From an uncultured Succinatimonas sp. (GTDB lineage Bacteria; Pseudomonadota; Gammaproteobacteria; Enterobacterales; Succinivibrionaceae): a DNA stretch of 20,654 nt. The translations under genes were made by a program, and so were the position numbers. Below the pieces are notes generated by a model. That model was given only the letters and a program-made list of their open reading frames with translations, was not told the DNA's origin and did not search any database. Shown here in pieces: positions 1-8,124 of this stretch; the first letter of the stretch is position 1; each line of letters starts with the position of its first letter. The stretch is taken from assembly GCA_905201175.1 (NCBI GenBank), contig CAJKNC010000017.1:1-20654 (forward strand). The letters are read 5' to 3'.

Positions 1-422
1 AAGAGAGTACAGATAAAAAGGCCGCTTTAGAATTTTATAATAAAAGCTGTAAGCTTAAATACGGCGAAGGATGCCGTAATTTAGCCTTAAATTTACAAGG
101 CGAAGAGCGTGATCGTTATTTAAATAAAGCCTGTGAAAATTCAGATTTAGAGGCTTGTAATTTGCAGGGCGAGGCTTTATTAGAGCGCAGTGATAAGGAA
201 TCTTTAAGCAGGGCTTTTGATTTATTCAAAAAGGCCTGCGGCATTCATAGCTCTAAGGCTTGTGTAAATTTAGCTGGCATGTATGAATCTGGCTTAGGCG
301 TTAAGGCTGATGACAAGCTTGCTTTAGAGAATTATATGCGCGGCTGCGTATACGGTAACAAAGACAGCTGTACTGAGGCAGAAAAAATTGCTTCTAAGCT
401 TGAGGCTCAGGAACACAAATAG
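1..422 (+). CDS. Sel1-like repeat protein with CX7C pairs (5' partial)
   Basis: This is the 3' end of a gene whose start lies left of the window; the reading frame (first full codon at base 3) is open from the window edge to the TAG at 420-422, giving 139 visible residues. It contains about four helical Sel1-type (TPR-like) repeats, each with motifs such as FYNKSC, YLNKAC and LFKKAC. Every repeat has two cysteines exactly seven residues apart (visible residues 16/24, 44/52, 79/87, 115/123). That spacing is the hallmark of the Helicobacter cysteine-rich (Hcp) type of Sel1 repeat, in which each pair forms a disulfide, so I infer a periplasmic or secreted protein acting as a binding scaffold. 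A TTG at 162 is not needed as a start because the repeats continue upstream of it. The srfB gene begins 20 bases later, so it is probably co-transcribed. The signal peptide, if any, is out of view. Confidence 0.85.
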   Translation, partial: ESTDKKAALEFYNKSCKLKYGEGCRNLALNLQGEERDRYLNKACENSDLEACNLQGEALLERSDKESLSRAFDLFKKACGIHSSKACVNLAGMYESGLGVKADDKLALENYMRGCVYGNKDSCTEAEKIASKLEAQEHK

Positions 423-425
423 GAT

Positions 426-449
426 AAAGGATTGTCAGGAGAATGAGAG
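426..449 (+). promoter_or_regulatory. Two competing ribosome-binding-site/start pairs for srfB
   Basis: AAAGGA at 426-431 lies 11 bases before ATG 443, which is rather far. The better core AGGAG at 437-441 is only one base from ATG 443 but exactly seven bases from GTG 449. Initiation at GTG 449, two codons downstream, is therefore as credible as the ATG. The protein changes by only two residues either way. Confidence 0.5.
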
Positions 450-3400
450 TGGAAGCTAAATGCATTGACGATCATGAGATAAAGATTTCCTTAATAGAAA
501 ATTCCGGAATTCAGTTTTTGGATTACGAGGTTACTGTTGATTGGGATAATAAAGATGGTGATAGTACTATTGAAGGATTTAAGAGCGGCTACTTTAAGAC
601 CCGCAGCTCTAATGATTCCTGTACCCATTACATTCGCTTAGTTCCCGATCCTGATCACGGCGATTTATTCTTTAATCCTTTGATTCCTGGGGATACTCCG
701 CGAGAGGTTTTTGATAACGGAGACAGCATCGAAACTGCAGAATCTCTAAAATTATACAATGGAGTATGGTTCCCGATCCCTTATTATGCCGGCGGCGAGG
801 ATATCAATTATGGACAGGAATATGGTTCGGTAGTAGGGCCTTTAAATTGGGCACGCTGCCGTATCGTAAAAATGCCCCCTGAAAATTCCGAGCAGGCAGG
901 GAAAAACTGTCATCGCTATCATATAACCTTAGCCTTTGATACTAAGACTCAAAATAATAGTGATACTGATTATTTTGCGCCTAGTCATTTAGACGCTCAG
1001 AATTCCCGGATTTTTTCCTTATGCTGGCAGCAGGCGGCTTCTGATTTATTAATTCCTAATGACAGCGGCATCAGCTTTGTCAGCAGCTGGGCTGAAGCAG
1101 TATTCTCCGATTTAGGCAAATTGGTAATTGAAAGCTACAGTGATAATCAGGAATTTAAGCGCGCTTTAGAAAAACGTGAATTTGAAAAGCATTATCTGAA
1201 TGTGGTGGCTTTCTTAGGCGGCATAGTTAAGCCTAACCCGATAAGGATAGTGGTTTCTAAAGACAATATTAACTCTCCTGTAGATGTAAGCTTGATCCTA
1301 GATGTAGGCAATAGCCGCACCTATGGAGCTTTAGTTGAAGAAAATGCACAAACTCAAAGCTCAGATATTTTCTCTGATATTGAAGTATTGCAGCTGCGTG
1401 ATTTAAATGCAGCTGAAAATTTGTATAAGGATGCCTTTTCAAGCTGTGTAGAGTTTCAAAGCGCTAATTTTGATTATGACAATTGCTCTTCAAAATCAGG
1501 ACGTACAGATGCCTTTGTATGGCCCTCATTAGTGCGTGTCGGACATGAGGCAGTAAGACTTAGCGCTCATTGTCTTGGAAGTGAGGGACACACTGGATTA
1601 AATTCCCCTAAGCGCTATTTATGGCAGATAAGTGCAGACAGCAATTCTGATTTTGAATGGCAGTTTAATCGCTACAGCTATCAGATACCTTATGAAAAGC
1701 CTGGCCGGAGATTGCGTGATAAAAAAACTATTGAATACTTTTCTTTTGATAACATAAGCACACACGCTTATGACAAGTCAGTCTGCGAGTATATATCATC
1801 ATCAGGCGATGCTCGCTTTGCTTCAAAGAGCAGCCGTAATATGCTGGCAAACTATTCCTGTAAATCTCTGATGACCTTTATGCTCATGGAGATCATCTTG
1901 CAGGCCATGGCGCAGATGAATAGCTTCGTTCATCGTAATAATCATCACAGCAGCTGCGATATTCCCAGACGTCTAAAATCGATAGTACTTACCACGCCAC
2001 CCTCAATGCCTGAAAGCGAGCGCGAAATTTTTCGCAGCTGTGCCTATCAGGCTGTAGGTATTTTATGGAAGAGTTTAGGCTATGATCCGACTCCTGCTGA
2101 AGAGTTTAAATTTGTTGAAAAGCAGGATCAGATGGATCCTAAGCCGCCGGAGATTATTTTAGAATGGGATGAAGTACAGGCATCTCAAGTGGTTTATCTT
2201 TATAATGAAACCCAAACAGCTTTTGAGGGAGATTGCAAGCGCTTTATAGACTTTATCCGCAGACCTGATGCTGACGGACGTTTAAATGAAGTTTTAAAGC
2301 GTGAAGATTATTTAGGCGATCATGAGCTAGCTTCAGCGCGCATAGCCTCTATTGATATCGGCGGCGGCACTACAGATCTGATTATTTCAGATTATGCTTT
2401 CCCTAAGGATAGTGCTAGTCAGACTTCTGATATGAGTGTGCGCGAGATTCTGCGCGAGGGCTTTAAAATTGCTGGTGATGATGTTCTTCACGACATTATC
2501 AAGACTGAAATTTTAAATCCTTTGAAGGATTTTATTGCTTTGCAGCTAGGTAAAAGCGGAACGAGCGTTGATTCTGTTCTTTATGATATCGTCGGCCGAG
2601 GCATTAGCGATCAGTCTGTAAATTTTCAAAATATGCGCAGGCAACTGGTGCATCAGCTTTTCATGAAGGTAGGCTACCGCATTATTTCGCATTTAGAGGC
2701 TCTTTCGAGACTGCCAAGAGGCACAGCCTCAGTAAGGCTTAAAGGCAGCATAGAGGATTTTCTCTTAGGTACAGAGCAGGTAGACGTTCCGCAGGCGGCT
2801 TTATTAGAGAAAGAAGCTAAAAGATATAATCTGCCGGATGCAGAGGTTCTGGAGTTTATCAATAAAAAGATAAACAGATGCAGGAGCGATCTGAATTTCG
2901 ATATTTTGAAATTTAATTTAGATATCGATCTTTTTGCTTTAAATCGTAAATTTGTTACAGGCGGTGCGTTAAATATCTGCAAGCTTATCGATAATCTTTG
3001 TGCAATTGTAAATGTCTACCGCTGCGATATCTTATTGCTGACCGGACGGCCGACCTCTATAGCCGGCATTCGTTCAAGAATTCTGGGTATGTTGCCTTTA
3101 TCTCCAAATCGCATTATTACTATGCGCTCATATCGATGCGGTTCCTGGTATCCTTTAACTCACGATGGCGATTGCATTGGGGATCCTAAGAGCACGGTCG
3201 TTGTAGGCGCTCTTTTAAGCTATTTAAAGCGCGACGGCCGCTCTACCTTGATGAATTTCCGCTTTAATCCAGAGATCGGCAGATTGCCAAGCCCAATTCG
3301 TTATGTAGGTCCTTTAAACAGCAAGAATATGCTTGATAATGAAAATTTGATTTATATGGCAACTTCAGCTGCTGAGGGAAATAAGGACGGCTATGAGCCT

Positions 3401-4333
3401 TTGCAGAGTGAGATTGAGGATATTGACTTAAGACGGGTAAAAAAGAGCAATGAAGATTTCTCTGACGATTCCTTTAATGCCAATTTACCTATAAAGCTTG
3501 GATATCGTCAGTTTGATAATCCTAACTACCCGGCAAGCATGCTTTATTGCATTGAGCCGTATCTTAAGGTAGAGGACTTGCAGATAGTAAAAGATGCGCA
3601 GAGGCTTTATCCGGATTTCTCTTCAGGATTGACTGAAATTGAAGACTATATTGCGGCGCTTTATGACGGCAAGTCTCAGCAGCTGTGCCGGCAGGCTGTA
3701 GCTTCCTTTAAAGAAAAATGCGCTAATCTTGAAGCTTCAAGCGAGTATTTAAACTTTAAGGCAGATTGCGAGAAGAAATACGAGCAGGCTAAAGCCGGCT
3801 TAATACAAGAGTCGCAGCAGCCTGAAAAAGGCTTCTTCAGCAAGCTTTTTGCAAAAAAACAGGATCCGCTTGAGCATGTAGATAAAAATCGCTTGAGCAG
3901 CATTTACGATGACTGCGTAAATGTGCCTTTGTCTGAGAAGAAAAAAGAGCTGTTGAAGCGATATGAAAATGAGTATAGACAAACCCTATTAGCAGCTCGT
4001 CAGGAAAATTTTAAAGTAGTAAAGGAAGAATTCAGCAACAGACTGCAGGAATTAGCCAGATTAGTAAGCTCTAGAGTGCATGCAACCTTTGCCATAAATC
4101 TTTCATTAGGTGTGGTTAAGGCTCAAAACGATCCGGTAGCAGCATCTTTGGAGTTTTTAAAAGAAGAGCTTGGAAATAAGAATCTGCCTTCTATCATTAC
4201 TTTCGGCCTTAAAGACGTAAAAGATTTAGAGCATAAGAAAAACTGGAAAGCTTTAGTAAATCTGAAGCTGAAAACTATTAGTGAAGATGGCGAGTATTGG
4301 ATTAATTCAGGACTTCTGATCGACAGAACCTAA
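443..4333 (+). CDS. srfB: SrfB-family protein, actin/Hsp70-like ATPase fold
   Basis: A large (1296 aa) cytoplasmic protein that I recognise as the SrfB family named from the Salmonella srfABC locus. The N-terminus carries the family-like stretch SLIENSGIQFLDY near residue 20. Actin/Hsp70-superfamily nucleotide-binding motifs are visible in order: phosphate-1 DVGNSRTYGAL starting at Asp287, phosphate-2 DIGGGTTD at residues 638-645, and adenosine-type glycine motifs around 838-842 (VTGGALN) and 865 (LLLTGRPTS). A charged, helical, probably coiled-coil region follows from about 1070 to 1210. No signal peptide or membrane segment is seen. It is longer than the roughly 1000 aa I recall for enterobacterial SrfB, mostly by insertions and the C-terminal helical part. 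It lies 12 bases before srfC, and pairing of the two is characteristic of the family. The biochemical role is not established; ATP-driven conformational switching is inferred from the fold. The start is uncertain between ATG 443 and GTG 449. Confidence 0.9.
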   Translation: MRVEAKCIDDHEIKISLIENSGIQFLDYEVTVDWDNKDGDSTIEGFKSGYFKTRSSNDSCTHYIRLVPDPDHGDLFFNPLIPGDTPREVFDNGDSIETAESLKLYNGVWFPIPYYAGGEDINYGQEYGSVVGPLNWARCRIVKMPPENSEQAGKNCHRYHITLAFDTKTQNNSDTDYFAPSHLDAQNSRIFSLCWQQAASDLLIPNDSGISFVSSWAEAVFSDLGKLVIESYSDNQEFKRALEKREFEKHYLNVVAFLGGIVKPNPIRIVVSKDNINSPVDVSLILDVGNSRTYGALVEENAQTQSSDIFSDIEVLQLRDLNAAENLYKDAFSSCVEFQSANFDYDNCSSKSGRTDAFVWPSLVRVGHEAVRLSAHCLGSEGHTGLNSPKRYLWQISADSNSDFEWQFNRYSYQIPYEKPGRRLRDKKTIEYFSFDNISTHAYDKSVCEYISSSGDARFASKSSRNMLANYSCKSLMTFMLMEIILQAMAQMNSFVHRNNHHSSCDIPRRLKSIVLTTPPSMPESEREIFRSCAYQAVGILWKSLGYDPTPAEEFKFVEKQDQMDPKPPEIILEWDEVQASQVVYLYNETQTAFEGDCKRFIDFIRRPDADGRLNEVLKREDYLGDHELASARIASIDIGGGTTDLIISDYAFPKDSASQTSDMSVREILREGFKIAGDDVLHDIIKTEILNPLKDFIALQLGKSGTSVDSVLYDIVGRGISDQSVNFQNMRRQLVHQLFMKVGYRIISHLEALSRLPRGTASVRLKGSIEDFLLGTEQVDVPQAALLEKEAKRYNLPDAEVLEFINKKINRCRSDLNFDILKFNLDIDLFALNRKFVTGGALNICKLIDNLCAIVNVYRCDILLLTGRPTSIAGIRSRILGMLPLSPNRIITMRSYRCGSWYPLTHDGDCIGDPKSTVVVGALLSYLKRDGRSTLMNFRFNPEIGRLPSPIRYVGPLNSKNMLDNENLIYMATSAAEGNKDGYEPLQSEIEDIDLRRVKKSNEDFSDDSFNANLPIKLGYRQFDNPNYPASMLYCIEPYLKVEDLQIVKDAQRLYPDFSSGLTEIEDYIAALYDGKSQQLCRQAVASFKEKCANLEASSEYLNFKADCEKKYEQAKAGLIQESQQPEKGFFSKLFAKKQDPLEHVDKNRLSSIYDDCVNVPLSEKKKELLKRYENEYRQTLLAARQENFKVVKEEFSNRLQELARLVSSRVHATFAINLSLGVVKAQNDPVAASLEFLKEELGNKNLPSIITFGLKDVKDLEHKKNWKALVNLKLKTISEDGEYWINSGLLIDRT

Positions 4334-4345
4334 AAGGATTTTTAT

Positions 4346-7063
4346 ATGAGAAACGAAATTTTTCATAGGGTTTCAGAAAGTTCAAAAAAAGCAATTGATT
4401 GGCTTTTGGATCTTAAGAAAAAACAAAGCCCGATAGCTTTAAAGTGCGCGCATTTAAGTTACGATTTAGCGCGTCTGCAAAATGAGTCACAAGCTGCTTA
4501 TGAGGTTTTGCCTGCACGTACTACTATTGGCGTTTTTGGCGCATCGCAGGCGGGCAAGAGCTATCTTGTATCAAATATTGCCGCTCAGAATGGCTGTATG
4601 CAGACTAAATGGGGAGAGCTTGCGGTTGATTTCTTGTCACACGTAAATCCTCGCGGCGGAGATAAAGAGGCTACCGGAATAGTTACGCGCTTCACTCATC
4701 GTCCCCAGAGCGGTATTAAAGACTTTCCTATTGAAATTAGAGTATTAAGTGAAATTGAGATCGTTATGATCTTGATTAATTCTTTTTATAAAGATTTTAA
4801 TTTTGAAGGTCCGCTGACTCAGATTATCAATGATATGTTTAAGCCTGAGTCTTTAGAGCAGCATTTTTCAAGCTGCAGAGCTTTTCCTTTAAATGAAAAT
4901 CACGCCGTAAAATTTAACGATTTAGTCAGGCTCTATGATTATGTAAGAGGAGTAGCATGCGCTCCTTTGGCTACTTTTAGCATAGATGGGCCTTTTTGGC
5001 AGAATTTCTTTGAGCTGGCAGTTAAGCTGCCTTTAGCAGGGAGGGCGCAGCTTTATTCGATTTTATGGGGCAAGCTTCAGGTTTTAACTAAGGCTTTTGA
5101 GAAAATAGCAGACGAGCTTTCAAAGCTTAAGGGCGCGTCGCTAGTTTATGCTAAGAGTGATGTCTATTTTGCTATTAAAGATGGCGATTATATTCAATAT
5201 AGCGACAATATAAACTCAGTTACCTGCTTAGATAAAATCTTTGATGAAAATATGCGTACAGTAACGGTTGCCTTAGATAAAGATGGAGCAGATCTGGCAA
5301 ACGTAAAGGTTCCGCTGTTTGCAGCGGCTGTTTTAGAGGTTTTATTCCCCCTGTACGGCAAAACTCCGCTTGAGGATTTTGATGTCTTAGATTTTCCGGG
5401 GGCGCGTTCGCGTCAGCCATATACTTACAATGATTTTAAATCAAAAGAGGCTGAAATTAAGGATTCCGTAATGCCTCGCTATCTTGTCGAAGGCGGAGGA
5501 CAATTACTGCGCCGCGGCAAGGTAGCTTATCTCTTTGAACGTTATAACAGTCGTCATGAAATTGATTTGATGCTGTTTTGCTTAAATTCGGCTGCTCAAA
5601 GCGAAGTTTCATCCTTAACGCCGATCATTACGAATTGGATTTATACCAATATTGGCAAAAATGCTCAGGAGCGTACGCAATTTGGCAAAAATCCTTTAGT
5701 AGGAGTTTTAACGCGTTTTGATGAAGCCTTTACTAAGAATATAGAAGCTCAAGCTAAAGTTGAAGGAGATATTGGCGTTCTTGCTACTGCAGTTGAGCGC
5801 ATCAATGGCTGCGAATGGCTTAATGCCTGGAATATTGATCCTGTCTTAGGGCCGCAGCCTTTGCGGCAGTTTTTCTTTGTGCGTCGGCCTAATCTGCCTA
5901 ACAGCTCTAAGATTTTTGCCATGCAGAATGGAGTGGAAACTAAAGTCTTAGATTCTATGCAGGGAAAGATTAAGGATTTTTGTAATCATATTGCCGGCGA
6001 GCCTCGCTTTAATGATTTAGTTTATGGCGGTGCGGAAGCAAATCTTAAGACTTTAGAGGCTGTTTTTACTCCTAACGACGGCGGGGCTTTGTATATAAAT
6101 AGTTTCCTTATGGAAAATTACCGCAATTTTAAAGATATTAAGGAGCATTTTGTCAAAAATATACAGCACAGAGTTGAAGATATTACTAATATCTTGAATA
6201 GGTATGCCTCCTTAGATGCTCATAAAGCTGCTTTAGCTTCAAAAAATCAGGCTGACTATATCATCAGAAGCTTGCGTCAGTGTGATAAATTTGCACATTT
6301 TTTTGCTGATTTACATGCTCTGCAGGAATTAGATGAGCGTGCTGTAATAGAAAATTATGCGCAAAATTATTCTCAGAGCGTTTCAAATGCAGAGCGTTTT
6401 GCCACTGAAGTCATCAGGATGTATAAAGAACAGCTAGAGGATATGTGCGAAGGCGCAGGATTTGAGCAGCTATTCGGAATTTTGTCTTTAAGCTTTACCG
6501 ATAAGGAGCTAAAAGCAATTTCTGCGGTGCAAAATGCCGAAGATCTGTATAGCTTCTTTTATGATAAAGAGCATAAGTTATTTATAAGCGACAAGTCTTT
6601 GCTTAAGAAGAATTTCCATAATTTAATGTGCGCTTATGTAGGCGAGCTTAATAAAGCCTTAGAAGCTTTGAAGGTACGAGAGTATTTAATTAAATCTTTA
6701 AATGAAGATGAATCCAAAGGCTTGACAATTGAAGAGCTTGCAGCAATTCAAGGCCGTAAGGCCTTGAAGATCCTCTCTGATTTCGGCACTTACCTGCGTT
6801 CTGATGCATTTAGTCAGGCTTCCATTTATGAAGGTCAGCGGCAGCTTTTTACGGAAGTTTTTGAAGTAGACGGTAATTTGCCGCATCTTACTCAAGAGCA
6901 TTTAAATATTGCTGAGCGATATCAGCATGATTATTTTTATGTTTTGCGAGAGCTAATCTGCAACGCTAATTTAGCTGCCGCCAATCAGTACGGACTGACA
7001 GATTCTGAAAATCAGCAGCTGCTGGAAATTTTAGAGGTTTATCAAAGTGCTGTTGAGGCTTAA
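4346..7063 (+). CDS. srfC: SrfC-family protein, dynamin-like GTPase motifs
   Basis: A 905 aa protein of the SrfC (virulence factor SrfC) family. It has a complete P-loop, GASQAGKS at residues 65-72, preceded by a hydrophobic beta strand. A threonine-containing switch-I-like segment KEATGIVTRF follows near residue 112. A G3-like DFPG sits at 349-352, and a G4-like TRFD at 456-459 stands in the place of N/TKxD. This order and the wide spacing resemble large dynamin-type GTPases. The C-terminal half is almost entirely helical, as expected for a stalk or effector region. No signal peptide is seen; the protein is probably cytoplasmic and may touch the inner membrane. AAAAGGA lies seven bases before the ATG, and the gene follows srfB after 12 bases. 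In known srf loci the B and C genes travel together, suggesting that the ATPase-like and GTPase-like proteins act as partners. The substrate is unknown. The GTPase assignment rests on motifs only. Confidence 0.88.
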   Translation: MRNEIFHRVSESSKKAIDWLLDLKKKQSPIALKCAHLSYDLARLQNESQAAYEVLPARTTIGVFGASQAGKSYLVSNIAAQNGCMQTKWGELAVDFLSHVNPRGGDKEATGIVTRFTHRPQSGIKDFPIEIRVLSEIEIVMILINSFYKDFNFEGPLTQIINDMFKPESLEQHFSSCRAFPLNENHAVKFNDLVRLYDYVRGVACAPLATFSIDGPFWQNFFELAVKLPLAGRAQLYSILWGKLQVLTKAFEKIADELSKLKGASLVYAKSDVYFAIKDGDYIQYSDNINSVTCLDKIFDENMRTVTVALDKDGADLANVKVPLFAAAVLEVLFPLYGKTPLEDFDVLDFPGARSRQPYTYNDFKSKEAEIKDSVMPRYLVEGGGQLLRRGKVAYLFERYNSRHEIDLMLFCLNSAAQSEVSSLTPIITNWIYTNIGKNAQERTQFGKNPLVGVLTRFDEAFTKNIEAQAKVEGDIGVLATAVERINGCEWLNAWNIDPVLGPQPLRQFFFVRRPNLPNSSKIFAMQNGVETKVLDSMQGKIKDFCNHIAGEPRFNDLVYGGAEANLKTLEAVFTPNDGGALYINSFLMENYRNFKDIKEHFVKNIQHRVEDITNILNRYASLDAHKAALASKNQADYIIRSLRQCDKFAHFFADLHALQELDERAVIENYAQNYSQSVSNAERFATEVIRMYKEQLEDMCEGAGFEQLFGILSLSFTDKELKAISAVQNAEDLYSFFYDKEHKLFISDKSLLKKNFHNLMCAYVGELNKALEALKVREYLIKSLNEDESKGLTIEELAAIQGRKALKILSDFGTYLRSDAFSQASIYEGQRQLFTEVFEVDGNLPHLTQEHLNIAERYQHDYFYVLRELICNANLAAANQYGLTDSENQQLLEILEVYQSAVEA

Positions 7064-7077
7064 GGCAAGGAATAAAA

Positions 7078-8124
7078 ATGGGACAGGAAATCTTAGAAGG
7101 ATCAATTATAAAGCTTGCTCCAGGTAAGTCTTTAATTTGCTTAGATAATGGCAGCTTGCAGCTGGATCCTAGTACCTTTAATAATTTTTTGATCTTGATT
7201 AAACAATTTAATGGTACTAAAGAGCCCTTGGATTTGCCTTCTTGGCCGCAAGGAGGTTATGTCAATATACCTGCAGATTTTATCTCAGCACAAAATCAAG
7301 ACGGCGTTTATGACGGTAATCTTTATATAACGCTTGATGATGAGATAACTGATATCCTAGCGCAGCATCAGCGCCTGGGCTTTATTATCACGATTAAAAA
7401 CTGTAATTGCAGCTGGCGTGTACAGGTTGAGGGCGATGAGCTGCAAGCTTCATGGGCATCACGTAAAGCAAAAGAAAATAAAGCTTTTGCAGATGAGAAG
7501 CATGAAGAGATAAGGACAGCAGTGAACATTAATGAGGCTAAGGCAGAACCTCAGAAAATTTCTGACAGCTCAAATCTGAAAAGAATTTTGCTGATTGCAG
7601 GAGGCATTTTATTTGCAGCGTTAATCTTTTTTATAATTTATTTTCTGTTTTTTAGAAACGGCGCTGCAAGCTTGCCTGAAACTCAAAATATGCCAGCGCA
7701 GAGCTCGGCAGCGGCATCATCTGATCATGAAGAAGATGCAGATAGTGCAGATCCGGCAAGTCAGGTTAGCGGCAGTGTGAATGAAGCATTGCAAAGCAGT
7801 CCTTGTTCATTAAGCGAGAGTAATGATGCGCTGTTGTTAAAAAATTGCTTTAAGAGTTCACCGACACCTGATGCTTTGGAGAATTTAGCTTATGATGCTT
7901 TAGCTGCGAAAAGATGTGACTTAGCAAAGCGCCTGCTGTCAAATTTAGCTCGTAATGGTAATGCCAAATTAGCTTTACAGTTTGCAAAATATGCAGATCC
8001 TAACGTTCAGGAAGAAAATACCTGTATAAGTAAAGATGCTGAAATTGCTAAATATTGGTACCAAAAGGTTTTAGAGCAGGGTGATAATGCAGAGGCTCTT
8101 TCGGCTATGGAGAAATTAAAATGA
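7078..8124 (+). CDS. Single-pass membrane protein with C-terminal Sel1-like region
   Basis: I do not recognise a named family. The 348 aa protein has a beta-rich N-terminal domain of about 125 residues, then a charged linker. One strong membrane helix spans about 169-192 and follows a lysine/arginine (SNLKR), which suggests an N-in orientation. After it come a low-complexity Ser/Ala/Asp/Glu stretch and a helical C-terminus resembling Sel1/TPR repeats (AKYWYQKVLEQGDNAEA). Four cysteines (in SPCSL, KNCFK, KRCDL and NTCIS) occur in this last part, as expected for disulfides in the periplasm. An AAGGA ribosome site lies before the ATG, and srfC ends 14 bases upstream. The stop codon overlaps the next start as ATGA. 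I infer a linker between a cytoplasmic partner, probably SrfB or SrfC, and the periplasmic VWA protein encoded next. Confidence 0.8.
   Translation: MGQEILEGSIIKLAPGKSLICLDNGSLQLDPSTFNNFLILIKQFNGTKEPLDLPSWPQGGYVNIPADFISAQNQDGVYDGNLYITLDDEITDILAQHQRLGFIITIKNCNCSWRVQVEGDELQASWASRKAKENKAFADEKHEEIRTAVNINEAKAEPQKISDSSNLKRILLIAGGILFAALIFFIIYFLFFRNGAASLPETQNMPAQSSAAASSDHEEDADSADPASQVSGSVNEALQSSPCSLSESNDALLLKNCFKSSPTPDALENLAYDALAAKRCDLAKRLLSNLARNGNAKLALQFAKYADPNVQEENTCISKDAEIAKYWYQKVLEQGDNAEALSAMEKLK

Noticed and set aside
162..164. TTG as the start of the first gene
   Set aside because: The reading frame and the CX7C repeats continue upstream to the window edge.
2674..2982. Minus-strand open frame of 102 codons inside srfB
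   Set aside because: It is a shadow of a strongly supported gene with family motifs; no signal for translation is seen.
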